From Azospirillum sp. TSH58 (GTDB lineage Bacteria; Pseudomonadota; Alphaproteobacteria; Azospirillales; Azospirillaceae): 64,000 nucleotides of DNA. Position numbers and translations under genes: made by a program. Every line of letters begins with the position of its first letter. The first letter of the stretch is position 1. The stretch is from contig NZ_CP022366.1 in NCBI RefSeq assembly GCF_003119115.1, positions 219,001 through 283,000 on the forward strand, read 5' to 3'. Below the pieces are notes generated by a model. That model was not told the origin of the DNA. It did not search any database and saw nothing but the letters and a program-made list of their open reading frames with translations. Shown here piece after piece: positions 12,899 through 22,046 of the stretch.

Positions 12899-13099
12899 AT
12901 GCCGATGGTGTCCATGTGGAAGAAGATCAGTCCCTGTCACTTCGTGATGCAGGACTGTCACCGCCGGATCGAAATCCGTTACCACGCCACCGGCTCGCAG
13001 AGCGGTTGGGGCGTCTACGCCGACGGGACGCTGGTGCAGCAGCGCGCCGCCTTCACCGAAGCGCGCGGCATTGCCATGGGGCTGGCGACCGGTTCCTGA
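12899..13099 (+). CDS. Small hypothetical protein (66 residues)
   Basis: I do not recognise the family. The protein (MPMVSMWKKISPCHF at the N terminus) has two cysteines and the pattern beta strand, GWGVYADGTL strand, then a helix with EARGIAMGLA. A possible ribosome binding site GGATGGG lies eight bases before the ATG at 12899; a GTG at 12890 would also work. The same strand-strand-helix plan with a central tryptophan recurs in the small ORFs at 13738-13980 and 47623-47862. It is moderately likely to be real. Confidence 0.5.
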   Translation: MPMVSMWKKISPCHFVMQDCHRRIEIRYHATGSQSGWGVYADGTLVQQRAAFTEARGIAMGLATGS

Positions 13100-13199
13100 A
13101 ACGAGCCTTGCCCGCCTGATGTCACAGCGCGGACGGGCGGCGGTTAACCGGCTCTTGATACTGTTCCGCGCAGGATGGCCTTCGTCGCAGGAGGCCGTC

Positions 13200-13628
13200 A
13201 TGACGTTCCGCCCACTTCCCCTCGTCTGGCGCCGGCTGGCGCTCTGCGCCCTTCTCGGGCTCATGGGGATCGCCTTCTGGGCCGCGCTGCAGCCGCAGTT
13301 GGCGCCCAGCGGCCTTTACGGCTTCGACAAGCTGGTGCACACCGGGGCCTTCGGGCTTCTGACCCTGCTCGGCATCCTGGCCAGCGCCGGCCGGCGCGCC
13401 GCCCTCCTGGCGGTGCTGGCGGTCTTCGCGCTCGGCGCCGCCATCGAGGTGGCGCAATCCTTCGTCCCGGGACGCGAGGCCAGCCTGTCCGATCTGGCCG
13501 GAAACGCCGTGGGGATCGCACTGGCAATCATGACCGTCCGGCTGGGACATCGGGCCGTCGAACGCGCGCGGCGCGCGCGCCATGGAATAGTCACGCCGCC
13601 CACGGCGTTCGCGTCCTTACCGGAGTGA
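13200..13628 (+). CDS. VanZ-like family membrane protein
   Basis: This 142-residue protein has about four membrane segments and the VanZ-family signatures FDKLVHTGAFGLL and EVAQSFVPGREASLSDLAGN. VanZ relatives sit in the inner membrane; the founding member gives low-level teicoplanin resistance, and for most bacterial homologues the role is unknown. The ATG at 13200 has an excellent CAGGAGG site six bases upstream, so longer in-frame extensions from 13071 are rejected. It appears to be a single-gene unit. Confidence 0.8.
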   Translation: MTFRPLPLVWRRLALCALLGLMGIAFWAALQPQLAPSGLYGFDKLVHTGAFGLLTLLGILASAGRRAALLAVLAVFALGAAIEVAQSFVPGREASLSDLAGNAVGIALAIMTVRLGHRAVERARRARHGIVTPPTAFASLPE

Positions 13629-13737
13629 GGGGACGCAGCGTCCGGACCGGAAATCCCGAGCAGCCTCCTCCGTTTTTGGTTTTGTTCGTCTACCGAACTA
13701 TGCTATGCCGAAAGGCAGGACATCTGGAGTAACGCTT

Positions 13738-13980
13738 ATGGACTGGCATAACGAAAAGGCTAAGACCGGCGCCCGCGCCCTGGAATCCGCGTTCGGCGTG
13801 ATGCTGACGGTCTGCGAGGCCACCGACGGCTGGTGGAACTGGCACGCGGAGCATGAGGGGCTGAGCTGGACCCCCGACGCCCGCTGGTTCGCCACCCGCC
13901 GCGAGGCGCAGGATGCGGCGGAGGAATGGGCTTCCACCCTGGCGCCGCAGCATCTGGGCTTCCTCCACCGCGCGGCCTGA
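13738..13980 (+). CDS. Small tryptophan-rich hypothetical protein (80 residues)
   Basis: The family is not recognised. The protein contains GWWNWHAEHEGLSW, TPDARWFATRREAQDAAEEW and no membrane segment or signal peptide. A GGAG site lies about eight bases before the ATG at 13738. Its layout (aromatic strands, then an EAQDAAEEW helix) resembles domains that bind nucleic acid or simply pack a small beta-alpha fold; the function is unknown. Confidence 0.6.
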   Translation: MDWHNEKAKTGARALESAFGVMLTVCEATDGWWNWHAEHEGLSWTPDARWFATRREAQDAAEEWASTLAPQHLGFLHRAA

Positions 13981-14118
13981 TACGGCAGCCAATGCGATCG
14001 GGGCGGCGCCGTTGACCCGCCCCGCGTCCGCTTCCACAATGGCGACCGTGCCAAGGCGACGGGAAGCGGCCGCGATCATCCCTTGGGACTGTTCATCAGG
14101 CCCAGGACGGTGATTGAG

Positions 14119-15228
14119 ATGAAGCACGAAACGCTCCCCCTTCCCGGTTTCACGCTTCAAAAAGCCTTCCTGCCGCCCGAGGCCACCCTGGTGGCGGTCG
14201 GAACCGGTGCCGGGCGTTGGACGGACGCCACCGCCGGCCGGGCATGCCTTGCCCGACCATCCTCCTCGCCGGAACTCGACGCGTGGTGCGATGCGGTTGG
14301 GCCGCGCCACATCGACTGGCTGGTTCTGGACGGCTGCGGCGACGCCCTGGCGGTGCTGGACGGCGCCGCCGCTCTGCTGCGCCTGCGCCGCATCGACTTC
14401 CTCCAGTTCGAGGAGGCCGAGGCCGGCGGGCAACTGGCCGCGCTCTACGCGCGCTTGCAAGCCCACGGCTATTCGCTGTTCCGCTTCGCCGACCGCAATC
14501 TGGAGTTCCGCGCCGCGCCGCCGGCGGACGGGCGCGGCGGCACGCACATGGCGGTCGCCCCCCGGCACTGGAACCGGCTGTTCGTGCGGAGCCAGGGCAT
14601 GTTCCGCTACAAGGAGCTGTTCCCCCGCCATGGAATCGTGCCGCGCGGCATCCTCCATGTCGGCGCCCATGAGGGGGAGGAATACGCCAACTACAAGGAG
14701 GCCGGCGCCGCCCGCGTCCTGTTCGTCGAGGCCGACCCGGCGACCTTCGCCACGCTGCAGGCCCGGTTCGCCGGCAACGGCGACGTCGTCTGCCTGAACG
14801 CCGCGGTGTCCGACACGGCCGGGCGGGCGCGCTTCTCCCGCATGTCGAGCCGCCAGTCCAGCTCCCTGCTGGAGCCGACCGGCCATCTGGCCGTCTATCC
14901 CCACATCACCGTCGACGAGGTCATCGAGGTGGAGACCCGGACCCTGCCGGACCTGCTGGCATCCAACGGCCTCGCGCCGGAGGCTTTCAACGTGCTGGCG
15001 ATCGACGCGCAGGGGTCGGAGTGCCGCATTCTCAACGGCTGCCGCGATCTGCTCGCCCGGTTCGACGCGGTGGTGACCGAGGTGAGCTACGCGGAGTTGT
15101 ACGAGGGCTCCGGCCTCGCCGCCGATGTGGACGACATCCTGTTCGCCCACGGCTTCGCCCGCGTCGCCGAAACCAGCCCCTACCATCACAGCTGGGGCGA
15201 CGCGCTCTACGTCCGCCGGCCCGGCTGA
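14119..15228 (+). CDS. FkbM-family SAM-dependent methyltransferase
   Basis: This protein has about 369 residues. The C-terminal 230 residues form an FkbM-type methyltransferase: SAM-binding motif I GILHVGAHEGEE, the acidic loop FVEADPATFATLQARF, and FNVLAIDAQGSECRIL towards the end. The N-terminal 140 residues are not of a type I recognise and may bind the sugar or glycan substrate. FkbM proteins often methylate sugars of polysaccharides or glycolipids. The neighbouring convergent gene encodes a glycosyltransferase, which fits surface-glycan modification. I chose the ATG at 14119; a TTG at 14083 is possible. Confidence 0.82.
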   Translation: MKHETLPLPGFTLQKAFLPPEATLVAVGTGAGRWTDATAGRACLARPSSSPELDAWCDAVGPRHIDWLVLDGCGDALAVLDGAAALLRLRRIDFLQFEEAEAGGQLAALYARLQAHGYSLFRFADRNLEFRAAPPADGRGGTHMAVAPRHWNRLFVRSQGMFRYKELFPRHGIVPRGILHVGAHEGEEYANYKEAGAARVLFVEADPATFATLQARFAGNGDVVCLNAAVSDTAGRARFSRMSSRQSSSLLEPTGHLAVYPHITVDEVIEVETRTLPDLLASNGLAPEAFNVLAIDAQGSECRILNGCRDLLARFDAVVTEVSYAELYEGSGLAADVDDILFAHGFARVAETSPYHHSWGDALYVRRPG

Positions 15229-15234
15229 CGCCGG

Positions 15235-17355
15235 TCAGGGAAGCAGAACCGGCCCGTTCCAGGGATCGAAGGGCACCAGCCGCGCCGTCTTTCGGTCGGG
15301 ACGCAGGGCGGCGCGCAGCGCCGGGTTCAGCATCGCCGCCGTCACCGAGAAGGAGCTGTTGGACACGGCCACCCGGTCGGCCCGCGACAGAATCCAGTGG
15401 TCGGTGAAGAACTCCGCCCCCGGCAACGGCGCCCCCAGATCGCCGGCGAGGACCGGGCGGTAGCGGGCGAAGCGCTCCGCCAGCTCCGGCGCGTCGGTGG
15501 CAAGGTAGAGCACCGGCTGGTCCAGCGTCGGCCATGTCTCGGCCAGCCAGTCGAGATACCAGCCTTCCGGCGCGATCCAGAAGCGGTCGTTCAGTCCGAA
15601 ATCGCCGCGGCGCAGATGGATCGCCACCAGGGTCCGCCCGCGCGCCCGCAACCCGTCCAGCGCCGCCGCGGCACGCTCCGCCACCGCCCCGACCGGCGTG
15701 AAGAGGGCGCGGAACCGCGCGCGGTGCGGGGCCAGAGGCGCGGTGTCGCCGCAGAAGTAGCCGACCACGTCGCGGCCGTCCGCGTTCGCCAGCACCCGCC
15801 CGTCCAGCAACGCCGGAACACCGCAGTCCTCCTCGTGCAGGCTGGGCAGCGGCGGGCCGGGAAGCGGGTCGTCCAAACCATAGAGATGGCGCCCGATCCA
15901 GTCCGGCGTTTCCAGCTCCATCCCGTTCCGCTCCGCGCAGACGCGCAGACACCCGTATTGGAGAAGCTGGTTGCCGAACCGCCCGGCATGGCCGAGCGTG
16001 GACACCGACAGGCGCCGCTTGCCCGACGCTTGGCGCGGCGGCGGGGCGTCGCCCACGGCCCGGCGCAGCAGCAGCATCGCCCGGCGCGAGAAGCCCGTGC
16101 CGACGCCCGGGGCCGCGGCGATCGCCCGGTCATAGAGGGCCAGCGCCTCGCCGTCGGCCCCCTGCGCCTCGCGGACCGCGCCGGCCAGCAACAGGCCGGC
16201 AGGGAGGCCGGGGGTGAGCCGCAGCGCCCAACGCGCGCCGCGGCCGGCCCTCGCCGCATCGCCCCGCCGCAGCGCGGCGCGGCCGAGCGCCACCCAGGAG
16301 TCCCCGTCGTCCGGACGCATGGCCAGCGCCCGTTGCAGCAGCGCCACCGCCCGCTCCGCCAATCCGGCGCGCTCGCACAGCCGACCACGCTCGGCCAGCG
16401 CCGCCGCGTCGCCCGGACGCAGCCGGCCGGCGCGCTCCAGCGACCGCCCGGCGTCCTCCAAGGCGTACACCGCGTCGAGCGCCGCGCCGAGGGCGAGGTG
16501 CAACTCCGCCGAGGCGGGGTCGAGCGACAGGCCGCGCCGCGCCGCCGCCAGCGCCGCGCGCGGCTTCTCGGCGATCTGCCGGGCGGCGGCGAGCCGGACC
16601 AGCAGCCCGGTGTCGGAGGGTGCCGCCAGCGCCGCGCGCCGACCCGCGACGACCGCCGCGCCGCGCTGCCCCAAGTCGCTCCGCAGCAGGCACAGGCTGG
16701 CCCAGCCGCCCGCTTGCGCCGGGTCCAGGGCCAGTGCCGGACGAAGCGCGGCAATGGCTTGCTCCGTCTGGCCGAGCGCCTGCCGCGCCTCCGCCTCGGC
16801 CATGCGGGCGCGCAACAGCGTCGGGTCGAGACGGGCCGCGAGTCCGGCCAAGCGGGCGGATTCGTCCAGCCGTCCCAGCCCCTTGGCGGCCATCGCCGCG
16901 TCGAAGGTGGCGGAGAGGTTTTGCGGATCGAGGGCCAGCACCCGCTCATAAATCGCCGCGGCGGAGGCCAGGGCGCCGGAATCAAAGGCGGTCTCGGCCA
17001 ATGCGCGGAGCGCCGGGGCCAGCCGCTCCGCCGCCTCCGCGTGATCCGGTTGCCGGCGCAGCGTGGCGAGCCAGCTCGCCGCCGCGTCCGCGGTTTGCCC
17101 GAGCGCGTCCTGCACCTTGCCGCGGTTGAGATGGTGGGTCGCTGATGCCGGATCGCCGGCCACGGCGGCGTCGAGATGGCCGAGCGCCGCCGCGACCCGC
17201 CCGGTCTGGGCGAGCAGCAGCCCCATCAGATGGCTGGCGTCGGGATGGCCGGGGACCGCCTCCAGGATCCGGCCATAGAGCGTCTCCGCCTCCGCCACGC
17301 GCCCGGCGATGTGATGGTCGAGCGCGATGGACAGGGCTTCGGAGACGGTGGCCAT
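15235..17355 (-). CDS. TPR-repeat protein fused to a GT11-like (alpha-1,2-fucosyltransferase) glycosyltransferase
   Basis: The protein has about 706 residues. The first 440 are tandem tetratricopeptide repeats (for example HLMGLLLAQTGRVAAALGHL and ALGRAALRRGDAARAGRGAR). The last 250 carry glycosyltransferase family 11 signatures: GRFGNQLLQYGCLRVCAE near the start of the domain, the donor-binding VAIHLRRGDF, and a C-terminal VSNSSFSVTAAML. It probably adds fucose or a related deoxyhexose to a surface glycan or protein, with the TPR part binding a protein partner. I chose the ATG at 17355 over a GTG at 17412. It is convergent with the FkbM methyltransferase. Confidence 0.82.
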   Translation of the reverse strand: MATVSEALSIALDHHIAGRVAEAETLYGRILEAVPGHPDASHLMGLLLAQTGRVAAALGHLDAAVAGDPASATHHLNRGKVQDALGQTADAAASWLATLRRQPDHAEAAERLAPALRALAETAFDSGALASAAAIYERVLALDPQNLSATFDAAMAAKGLGRLDESARLAGLAARLDPTLLRARMAEAEARQALGQTEQAIAALRPALALDPAQAGGWASLCLLRSDLGQRGAAVVAGRRAALAAPSDTGLLVRLAAARQIAEKPRAALAAARRGLSLDPASAELHLALGAALDAVYALEDAGRSLERAGRLRPGDAAALAERGRLCERAGLAERAVALLQRALAMRPDDGDSWVALGRAALRRGDAARAGRGARWALRLTPGLPAGLLLAGAVREAQGADGEALALYDRAIAAAPGVGTGFSRRAMLLLRRAVGDAPPPRQASGKRRLSVSTLGHAGRFGNQLLQYGCLRVCAERNGMELETPDWIGRHLYGLDDPLPGPPLPSLHEEDCGVPALLDGRVLANADGRDVVGYFCGDTAPLAPHRARFRALFTPVGAVAERAAAALDGLRARGRTLVAIHLRRGDFGLNDRFWIAPEGWYLDWLAETWPTLDQPVLYLATDAPELAERFARYRPVLAGDLGAPLPGAEFFTDHWILSRADRVAVSNSSFSVTAAMLNPALRAALRPDRKTARLVPFDPWNGPVLLP

Positions 17356-17462
17356 GAGCCGGGGCAATCCGCGTGGGGCCGCTTCGGGATGGCGCCACAG
17401 TGGCCGGGCCACCCCGGACTGTCAACCGCCGCAGGTTTCCGCCCAAGGCCATCGCCTGCTCT

Positions 17463-17500
17463 ATCCCCTCTCCCCTCTGGGGAGAGGGATTGTCGCCCAC
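17463..17500. repeat. GC-rich intergenic palindrome, short copy
   Basis: ATCCCCTCTCCCCTCTGGGG followed by AGAGGGATTGT and CGCCCACCCC forms a hairpin (CCCTCTCCCC with GGGGAGAGGG) between the FAD oxidase and the glycosyltransferase gene. It shares the CCCTCTCCCC core with the element at 28337-28533. Confidence 0.6.
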
Positions 17501-17503
17501 CCC

Positions 17504-18808
17504 TCAGTCCTTGCGGTCCAGCCGGCGCAGATGCAGCATGTAGAGCCGCGAGAAGCGCGTGACCAGATCGTGGAAGGGCAGTGGCTTGACCGGGGTGAAG
17601 GGCAAGGCCAGCTCCGGCGCGCCCGTCCCCATGGCGTGACGCGCCAGTTCGCGGCCCACCGCGGTGCCCAGCGCCATGCCGCGCCCGTTGTAGCCCACCG
17701 CCCCGGTCACGCCGGGCGCCAGCTCGTGGAAGTGGGGCCGGAAATCGGCGGTCATCGCCAGATGGCCGCTCCAGCTCCGCGCGATGGCCGGGTCGCCGGC
17801 CTGGGGGAAGACGCGGCGGATGCGCTCGCGCGTGCGCTCCCGCGCCCGCCGCTCGGCGTCGGCCGACCGCACCAGCGTGCAGCCGGAGACCAGCCGGTTG
17901 TCGGCGGTCCAGCGGAAGAAATGCAGGTCGCCGCGGGTGTCGCTGCACGCCATGTCGGAGGGCAACACGCTGGCGCGCAGGGCGGCGGGCAGCGGCTCCG
18001 TCACCATCTGGAAGTTCAGCACCGGCACGATGGAGCGGCGCAGCCCCGGCCACAGATCGTCGGTGTAGGCGTTGGTCGCCAGGACGACGCGGTCGGCGGT
18101 CACGCTGCCCCGCGGCGTGGTCAACGTCCAGCCGGTGCCGGCGCGCCCGATGGACACGACCGGGGTGTCGCTGTGGAGGAGAACGCCGAGCCCGAGGGCC
18201 GCCCGCGCCATCTCGCGGGCCAGCGACAGCGGGTTCACATGGCCGCCGGTCGGGGCGACCATGGCGCCGTGCCAGAAGCGCGTGCCCAGCGCCCGTTCCG
18301 TCTGCGCCGCGTCGAGCAGCGCGACCTCCGCCCCCAGCGCCCGCCATTGCGCGACCCGCTGCTCGGCCGCCGCCATGCGGCCCGGCCGGTGGGCCGGCTG
18401 GATCCAGCCCTTCTGCACGCCGTCGCAGCGCATCTGGTAGCGTTCGATCAGGTCGAAGACCAGCGCCGCCGAACCGCCGACCATGCGGGCCAGCGCCGAT
18501 CCCTTGGCCTCGCCGTAGGCCGCCGTCAGGTTGGCGGGGTCGAGGCGCGACAGCGTCGGGATGATCTGGCCGTTGTTGCGGCCCGACCCGCCGAAGCCCG
18601 GCTCGCGCGCCTCCAGCACCGCCACGCGGACGCCCTGCTCGGCCAGATGGATCGCCGTGGACAGGCCGGTGACGCCCGCCCCGACCACCGCCACGTCCAC
18701 CCGGAGCGCCCCATCGAGCGGAGCGGTCTCCGGGCCGGCGATGGCGCTCGCCGCCCAATGGGACTCCGGCGGCGGCGCGTCCGGCAGCGGCTTGAGAAGC
18801 GCGCTCAT
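17504..18808 (-). CDS. FAD-dependent amino-acid oxidase/dehydrogenase (DadA/PuuB-like)
   Basis: This 434-residue DAO-fold flavoprotein has the N-terminal dinucleotide motif VAVVGAGVTGLSTAIHLAE, followed by EAREPGFGGSGRNNGQI, which is typical of gamma-glutamylputrescine oxidase and related amine or D-amino-acid oxidases. The C-terminal GYNGRGMALGTAVGRELARH closes the FAD site. Its ATG overlaps the stop of the M20 amidohydrolase gene, so it is the last gene of the cysteine-related operon. It probably oxidises an amino or imino acid produced there, such as a D-amino acid or thiazolidine; the substrate is unknown. Confidence 0.8.
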   Translation of the reverse strand: MSALLKPLPDAPPPESHWAASAIAGPETAPLDGALRVDVAVVGAGVTGLSTAIHLAEQGVRVAVLEAREPGFGGSGRNNGQIIPTLSRLDPANLTAAYGEAKGSALARMVGGSAALVFDLIERYQMRCDGVQKGWIQPAHRPGRMAAAEQRVAQWRALGAEVALLDAAQTERALGTRFWHGAMVAPTGGHVNPLSLAREMARAALGLGVLLHSDTPVVSIGRAGTGWTLTTPRGSVTADRVVLATNAYTDDLWPGLRRSIVPVLNFQMVTEPLPAALRASVLPSDMACSDTRGDLHFFRWTADNRLVSGCTLVRSADAERRARERTRERIRRVFPQAGDPAIARSWSGHLAMTADFRPHFHELAPGVTGAVGYNGRGMALGTAVGRELARHAMGTGAPELALPFTPVKPLPFHDLVTRFSRLYMLHLRRLDRKD

Positions 18809-20004
18809 CGCGTCCCCTCCTCCACCAGCAGCGTCTTGGCCAGCGCCACCCAGTAGCTGGCGCCGATGGCCAGGTTGGCGTCGTTGAAGTCGTAGCCCGG
18901 GTTGTGCAGCAGACAGCCGCCGTCGGTCGGCCCGTTGCCCAGCCAGACGTAGCAGCCCGGCCGCTCCTTCAGCATGAAGGCGAAATCCTCCGCCCCCATC
19001 GAGGGCATCGGGTCGTGGTCGATGTTCTCCTCGCCGACCAGCATCGCGGCGACGCGGGCGCACAGCGCGGTCTCCGCGGCGCTGTTGACCGTCGCCGGGT
19101 AGCGCCGCTCGTAGCGCACGCTGGCGGTGCAGCCGAAGGCGGCGGCGGTGTGCTCGGCCAGCGCGCGCAGCCGCGCCTCGACCACGTCCTGCACCCCCTC
19201 CTTGAAGGCGCGGACGGTGCCGCGCAGCGTCACCTCCGCCGGGATGACGTTCCAGGTGTCGCCGCCGGTGATCCAGGTGGTGGAGACCACGGCGCTGTCC
19301 AGCGGGTGCAGGCTGCGCCCCGGAATGGTCTGCAGGGTGGTCAGCAGATGGCCGGCGGCGGTCATCGGGTCGTGGCCCAGATGCGGCATGGCGGCGTGGC
19401 TGCCCTTGCCGTGGATCGTCACCTCGAAGATGTCGTAGCTGCCCATCATCGGCCCCGGCCGCAGCGCGATCTGGCCCAGCGGCAGGCCCGGCCAGTTGTG
19501 CATGCCGTAGACGCCGTCCACCGGGAACCGCTCGAACAGCCCGTCGGCGACCATCTCGCGGGCGCCGCCCTCGTTCTCCTCCGCCGGCTGGAAGATGACG
19601 TGCAGCGTCCCGGCGAAGTCGGGATCGTCGGCCAGGACCTTGGTGGCCCCCAGCAGCATGGTGGTGTGGCCGTCGTGGCCGCAGGCGTGCATCCGCCCCG
19701 GATTGACCGAGCGGTGGGCGAAACCGTTGGTCTCGTGGATGTGCAGCGCGTCCATGTCGGCGCGCAGCGCGATGGCGCGGGTGCCGGGGCGGCGGCCCTT
19801 CAGCGTGCCGACCACACCGGTGCGTCCCAGCCCCGTCGTCACCTCCAGCCCGAAGGCGCGCAGCTTGTCCGCGACGAAGGCGGCGGTCTCGTGCTCCTCG
19901 AAGGCGGTTTCGGGATGGGCGTGCAGATGGTGCCGCCACTGCCGCATCTCCGGGGCCAGGGCCTCGGCGGCGGGATGCGGGCGGACGTTCGCGGGGATGG
20001 TCAT
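18805..20004 (-). CDS. M20-family amidohydrolase (HipO/N-acyl amino acid deacylase type)
   Basis: This 399-residue metallopeptidase-fold amidohydrolase has zinc-binding and catalytic motifs in LRADMDAL, MHACGHDGHTTMLLG and IFQPAEENEGGAREM, and a dimerisation domain near GSHAAMPHLGHDP. Relatives remove acyl groups from N-acyl amino acids such as hippurate or N-acetylcysteine. Within this operon it may free cysteine from an N-acylated or ring-opened intermediate. It is not the AllC/hydantoinase subtype used for N-carbamoyl substrates, so an N-carbamoyl-cysteine role is less likely. It overlaps the upstream ATC-hydrolase gene and the downstream oxidase gene by four bases each. Confidence 0.85.
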   Translation of the reverse strand: MTIPANVRPHPAAEALAPEMRQWRHHLHAHPETAFEEHETAAFVADKLRAFGLEVTTGLGRTGVVGTLKGRRPGTRAIALRADMDALHIHETNGFAHRSVNPGRMHACGHDGHTTMLLGATKVLADDPDFAGTLHVIFQPAEENEGGAREMVADGLFERFPVDGVYGMHNWPGLPLGQIALRPGPMMGSYDIFEVTIHGKGSHAAMPHLGHDPMTAAGHLLTTLQTIPGRSLHPLDSAVVSTTWITGGDTWNVIPAEVTLRGTVRAFKEGVQDVVEARLRALAEHTAAAFGCTASVRYERRYPATVNSAAETALCARVAAMLVGEENIDHDPMPSMGAEDFAFMLKERPGCYVWLGNGPTDGGCLLHNPGYDFNDANLAIGASYWVALAKTLLVEEGTR

Positions 20005-20525
20005 TCCGGGGACTCCTGGGGTCCGCCCGCCGGCAGGCTGTAGCGGAAGTCGCAGTGGCTGGCGCCCTGCATGATGGTCTGGGTGCGGGTGAAGCGGACG
20101 TCGGGCCGGTAGCCGCACATGAACTCGCCGTCCCGGTTGCAGGACAGGATGTCGCCGATCTCCTCCACGCCCATGGCGCGGTAGCTTTCGGCGTAGCGGC
20201 AGCGGGTGACGTTGAAGCCCAGCCGGTCGGGCGCGCTCTCGATCACCTCCAGCCGCAGGGCGTCCCCGGCGGTCCACAGGGCCAGCCGCTCGTGGAAGGT
20301 GGCGAGGTCGGCGGTGCCGCGGGTGGCGCGGTCCTCGGCGGCCATGGCGGCGCCGGCCTCGCGGGCCATCACCTCGATGGCGCGGGCCAGCACGGCGCGC
20401 GCCCGTTCCCGCCCGATCTCGGGCAGGAGCTGGTCGTAGAGCGCCTTGGCGAAGGCCGCCTCGATGCGCCGCCGCTCCAGGATGGGGAGCGGGGCGGGGG
20501 CGGCATTTTCGGTGTCGGTGGTCAT
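20001..20525 (-). CDS. L-2-amino-thiazoline-4-carboxylic acid hydrolase family protein (copy 2)
   Basis: The protein has 174 residues and is of the ATC-hydrolase type (family call from memory). Visible features are the helical N terminus ILERRRIEAAFAKALYDQLL and a C-terminal part with FNVTRCRYAESYRAMG and SCNRDGEFMCGYRPDVRFTRTQTIMQGASHCDFRY. The Cys-Arg-Tyr and His-Cys-Asp-Phe residues are typical of the putative active site. The founding enzyme opens the thiazoline ring on the way to L-cysteine. It lies between livF and the M20 gene in the same operon as its paralogue at 25318-25827. Confidence 0.75.
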   Translation of the reverse strand: MTTDTENAAPAPLPILERRRIEAAFAKALYDQLLPEIGRERARAVLARAIEVMAREAGAAMAAEDRATRGTADLATFHERLALWTAGDALRLEVIESAPDRLGFNVTRCRYAESYRAMGVEEIGDILSCNRDGEFMCGYRPDVRFTRTQTIMQGASHCDFRYSLPAGGPQESPE

Positions 20526-20546
20526 CGCTGCGGTCCTTTTTTTCCG

Positions 20547-21281
20547 TCAGCCGCCCAGATAGGCCGCCCGCACGCGCGGGTCGGCGGCCAGATCGGCGGC
20601 GCTGCCCGAGAGTGTCACCCTTCCCGCCTCCATGACATAGGCGTGATCGGCGACGCGCAGCGCGGCGCGGGCGTTCTGCTCCACCAGCAGGATCGAGGTG
20701 CCTTCGCTCCGGATCTGGACCAGCAGGTCGAAGATCTGCTTCACCACCATCGGCGCGAGGCCGAGCGAGGGCTCGTCCAGCAGCAGCAGGCGGGGCTTCG
20801 ACATCAGGGCGCGGGCGATGCACAGCATCTGCTGCTCGCCGCCCGACAGCGATCCCGCCTTCTGGGTCAGCCGCTCGCGCAGGCGGGGGAACAGCTCCAG
20901 CATCCGCTCCATGCGGGCGGCGCGGTCGTGGCGCAGCGTCCGCCCGCCGAGCAGCAGGTTCTCCCGCACCGTCATGGTGCCGAAGATCTGCCGCCCCTCC
21001 GGCGCCTGGGCGAGGCCGCGGCGCACCACCTCGTGGCTGGGGCTGTCGGTCATGTCCTCGCCGTCGAAGACGGTGGCGCCACCGGTGGTGCGGTAGATGC
21101 CGGACAGCGCGCGCATCAGCGTGGTCTTGCCGACGCCGTTGGCGCCCAGCACGGCGACGATGGCCCCCTCCGCCACATCGAGCGAGACGCCGCGCAGGAT
21201 CTCCTGCGGCCCCATGCGCACCGTCAGGTCGCGGACCTCCAGGATGCGGCGGGTGGTGGTCTGTGCTCCGTCAAGCGGCAT
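20547..21281 (-). CDS. livF: Branched-chain-type ABC transporter ATP-binding protein LivF
   Basis: This 244-residue ATPase has Walker A GANGVGKTTL, signature LSGGEQQ, Walker B LLLLDEPSLGL and the LivF-typical VLLVEQNA H-region variant (ILLVEQNARAAL). It powers the importer together with LivG. It overlaps the 3' end of livG by 11 bases. Confidence 0.92.
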   Translation of the reverse strand: MPLDGAQTTTRRILEVRDLTVRMGPQEILRGVSLDVAEGAIVAVLGANGVGKTTLMRALSGIYRTTGGATVFDGEDMTDSPSHEVVRRGLAQAPEGRQIFGTMTVRENLLLGGRTLRHDRAARMERMLELFPRLRERLTQKAGSLSGGEQQMLCIARALMSKPRLLLLDEPSLGLAPMVVKQIFDLLVQIRSEGTSILLVEQNARAALRVADHAYVMEAGRVTLSGSAADLAADPRVRAAYLGG

Positions 21282-22038
21282 CGTCTTCCACTCCCAGATA
21301 GGCTTCGAGGACGGCGGGGTCGCGCTGCACCGCCTCCGGCGTGCCGTCGGCGATCTTGCGGCCCGACGCCAGGACGATGACGCGGCTGCAGCTTCCCATC
21401 ACCAGCCCCATGTCGTGCTCGACCAGCAGGACGGTGACGCCGCCGGCGTGCAGGCGGCGGATGAAGTCGGCCAGCTCCGCCGTCTCGGTGTCGTTGAGGC
21501 CGGCCGCCGGCTCGTCGAGGATCAGCAGGCGGGGCGCGGTCGCCAGGGCGCGGGCGATCTCCAGGTACTTGCGCTTGCCGTAGGACAGGTTGGCGGCGAT
21601 GTCCCCGGCCTGGGCGGTCAGCCCGACGCGCTCCAGCGCCTCCCAGCTCCGCTCGCTGACCGCGCGGCTGTGGGCGCCGCCGTTGACCAGCGCCCGCCAG
21701 GGCGACTGGCCGAAGGCGCCGACCGCCCCGACCGACACGTTGTCGAACACCGTCATGTTCGGGAAGACGCGCAGGTTCTGGAAGGTGCGGCCCATGCCCA
21801 TGCGGGCGATCTGCCAGGGCTTGCGGCCCGTGACGTCCTGCCCGTCGAAGGTCACCGTGCCGTCCGACGGCGGGGTGAAGCCGGTGATCAGGTTGAACAG
21901 GGTGGTCTTGCCGGCGCCGTTGGGGCCGATCAGCCCGACCAGCTCGCCCTTGGCGATGGTCGCGCTGACGTCGCTGACCGCCAGCAGGCCGCCGAAGCGC
22001 CGGGTCAGCCCCTGGATGGAGAGAAGCGTGTTGCTCAT
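21271..22038 (-). CDS. livG: Branched-chain-type ABC transporter ATP-binding protein LivG
   Basis: This 255-residue ATPase has Walker A GPNGAGKTTL, a LivG-typical ARMGMGRTFQNLRVFPNMTV Q-loop region, signature LSYGKRKYLEIARAL, Walker B LLILDEPAAGLN and switch VLLVEHDM. The ATG at 22038 follows livM by only eight bases; the longer open frame upstream is inside livM and is ignored. Confidence 0.92.
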   Translation of the reverse strand: MSNTLLSIQGLTRRFGGLLAVSDVSATIAKGELVGLIGPNGAGKTTLFNLITGFTPPSDGTVTFDGQDVTGRKPWQIARMGMGRTFQNLRVFPNMTVFDNVSVGAVGAFGQSPWRALVNGGAHSRAVSERSWEALERVGLTAQAGDIAANLSYGKRKYLEIARALATAPRLLILDEPAAGLNDTETAELADFIRRLHAGGVTVLLVEHDMGLVMGSCSRVIVLASGRKIADGTPEAVQRDPAVLEAYLGVEDDAA

Positions 22039-22046
22039 GATCCGCC

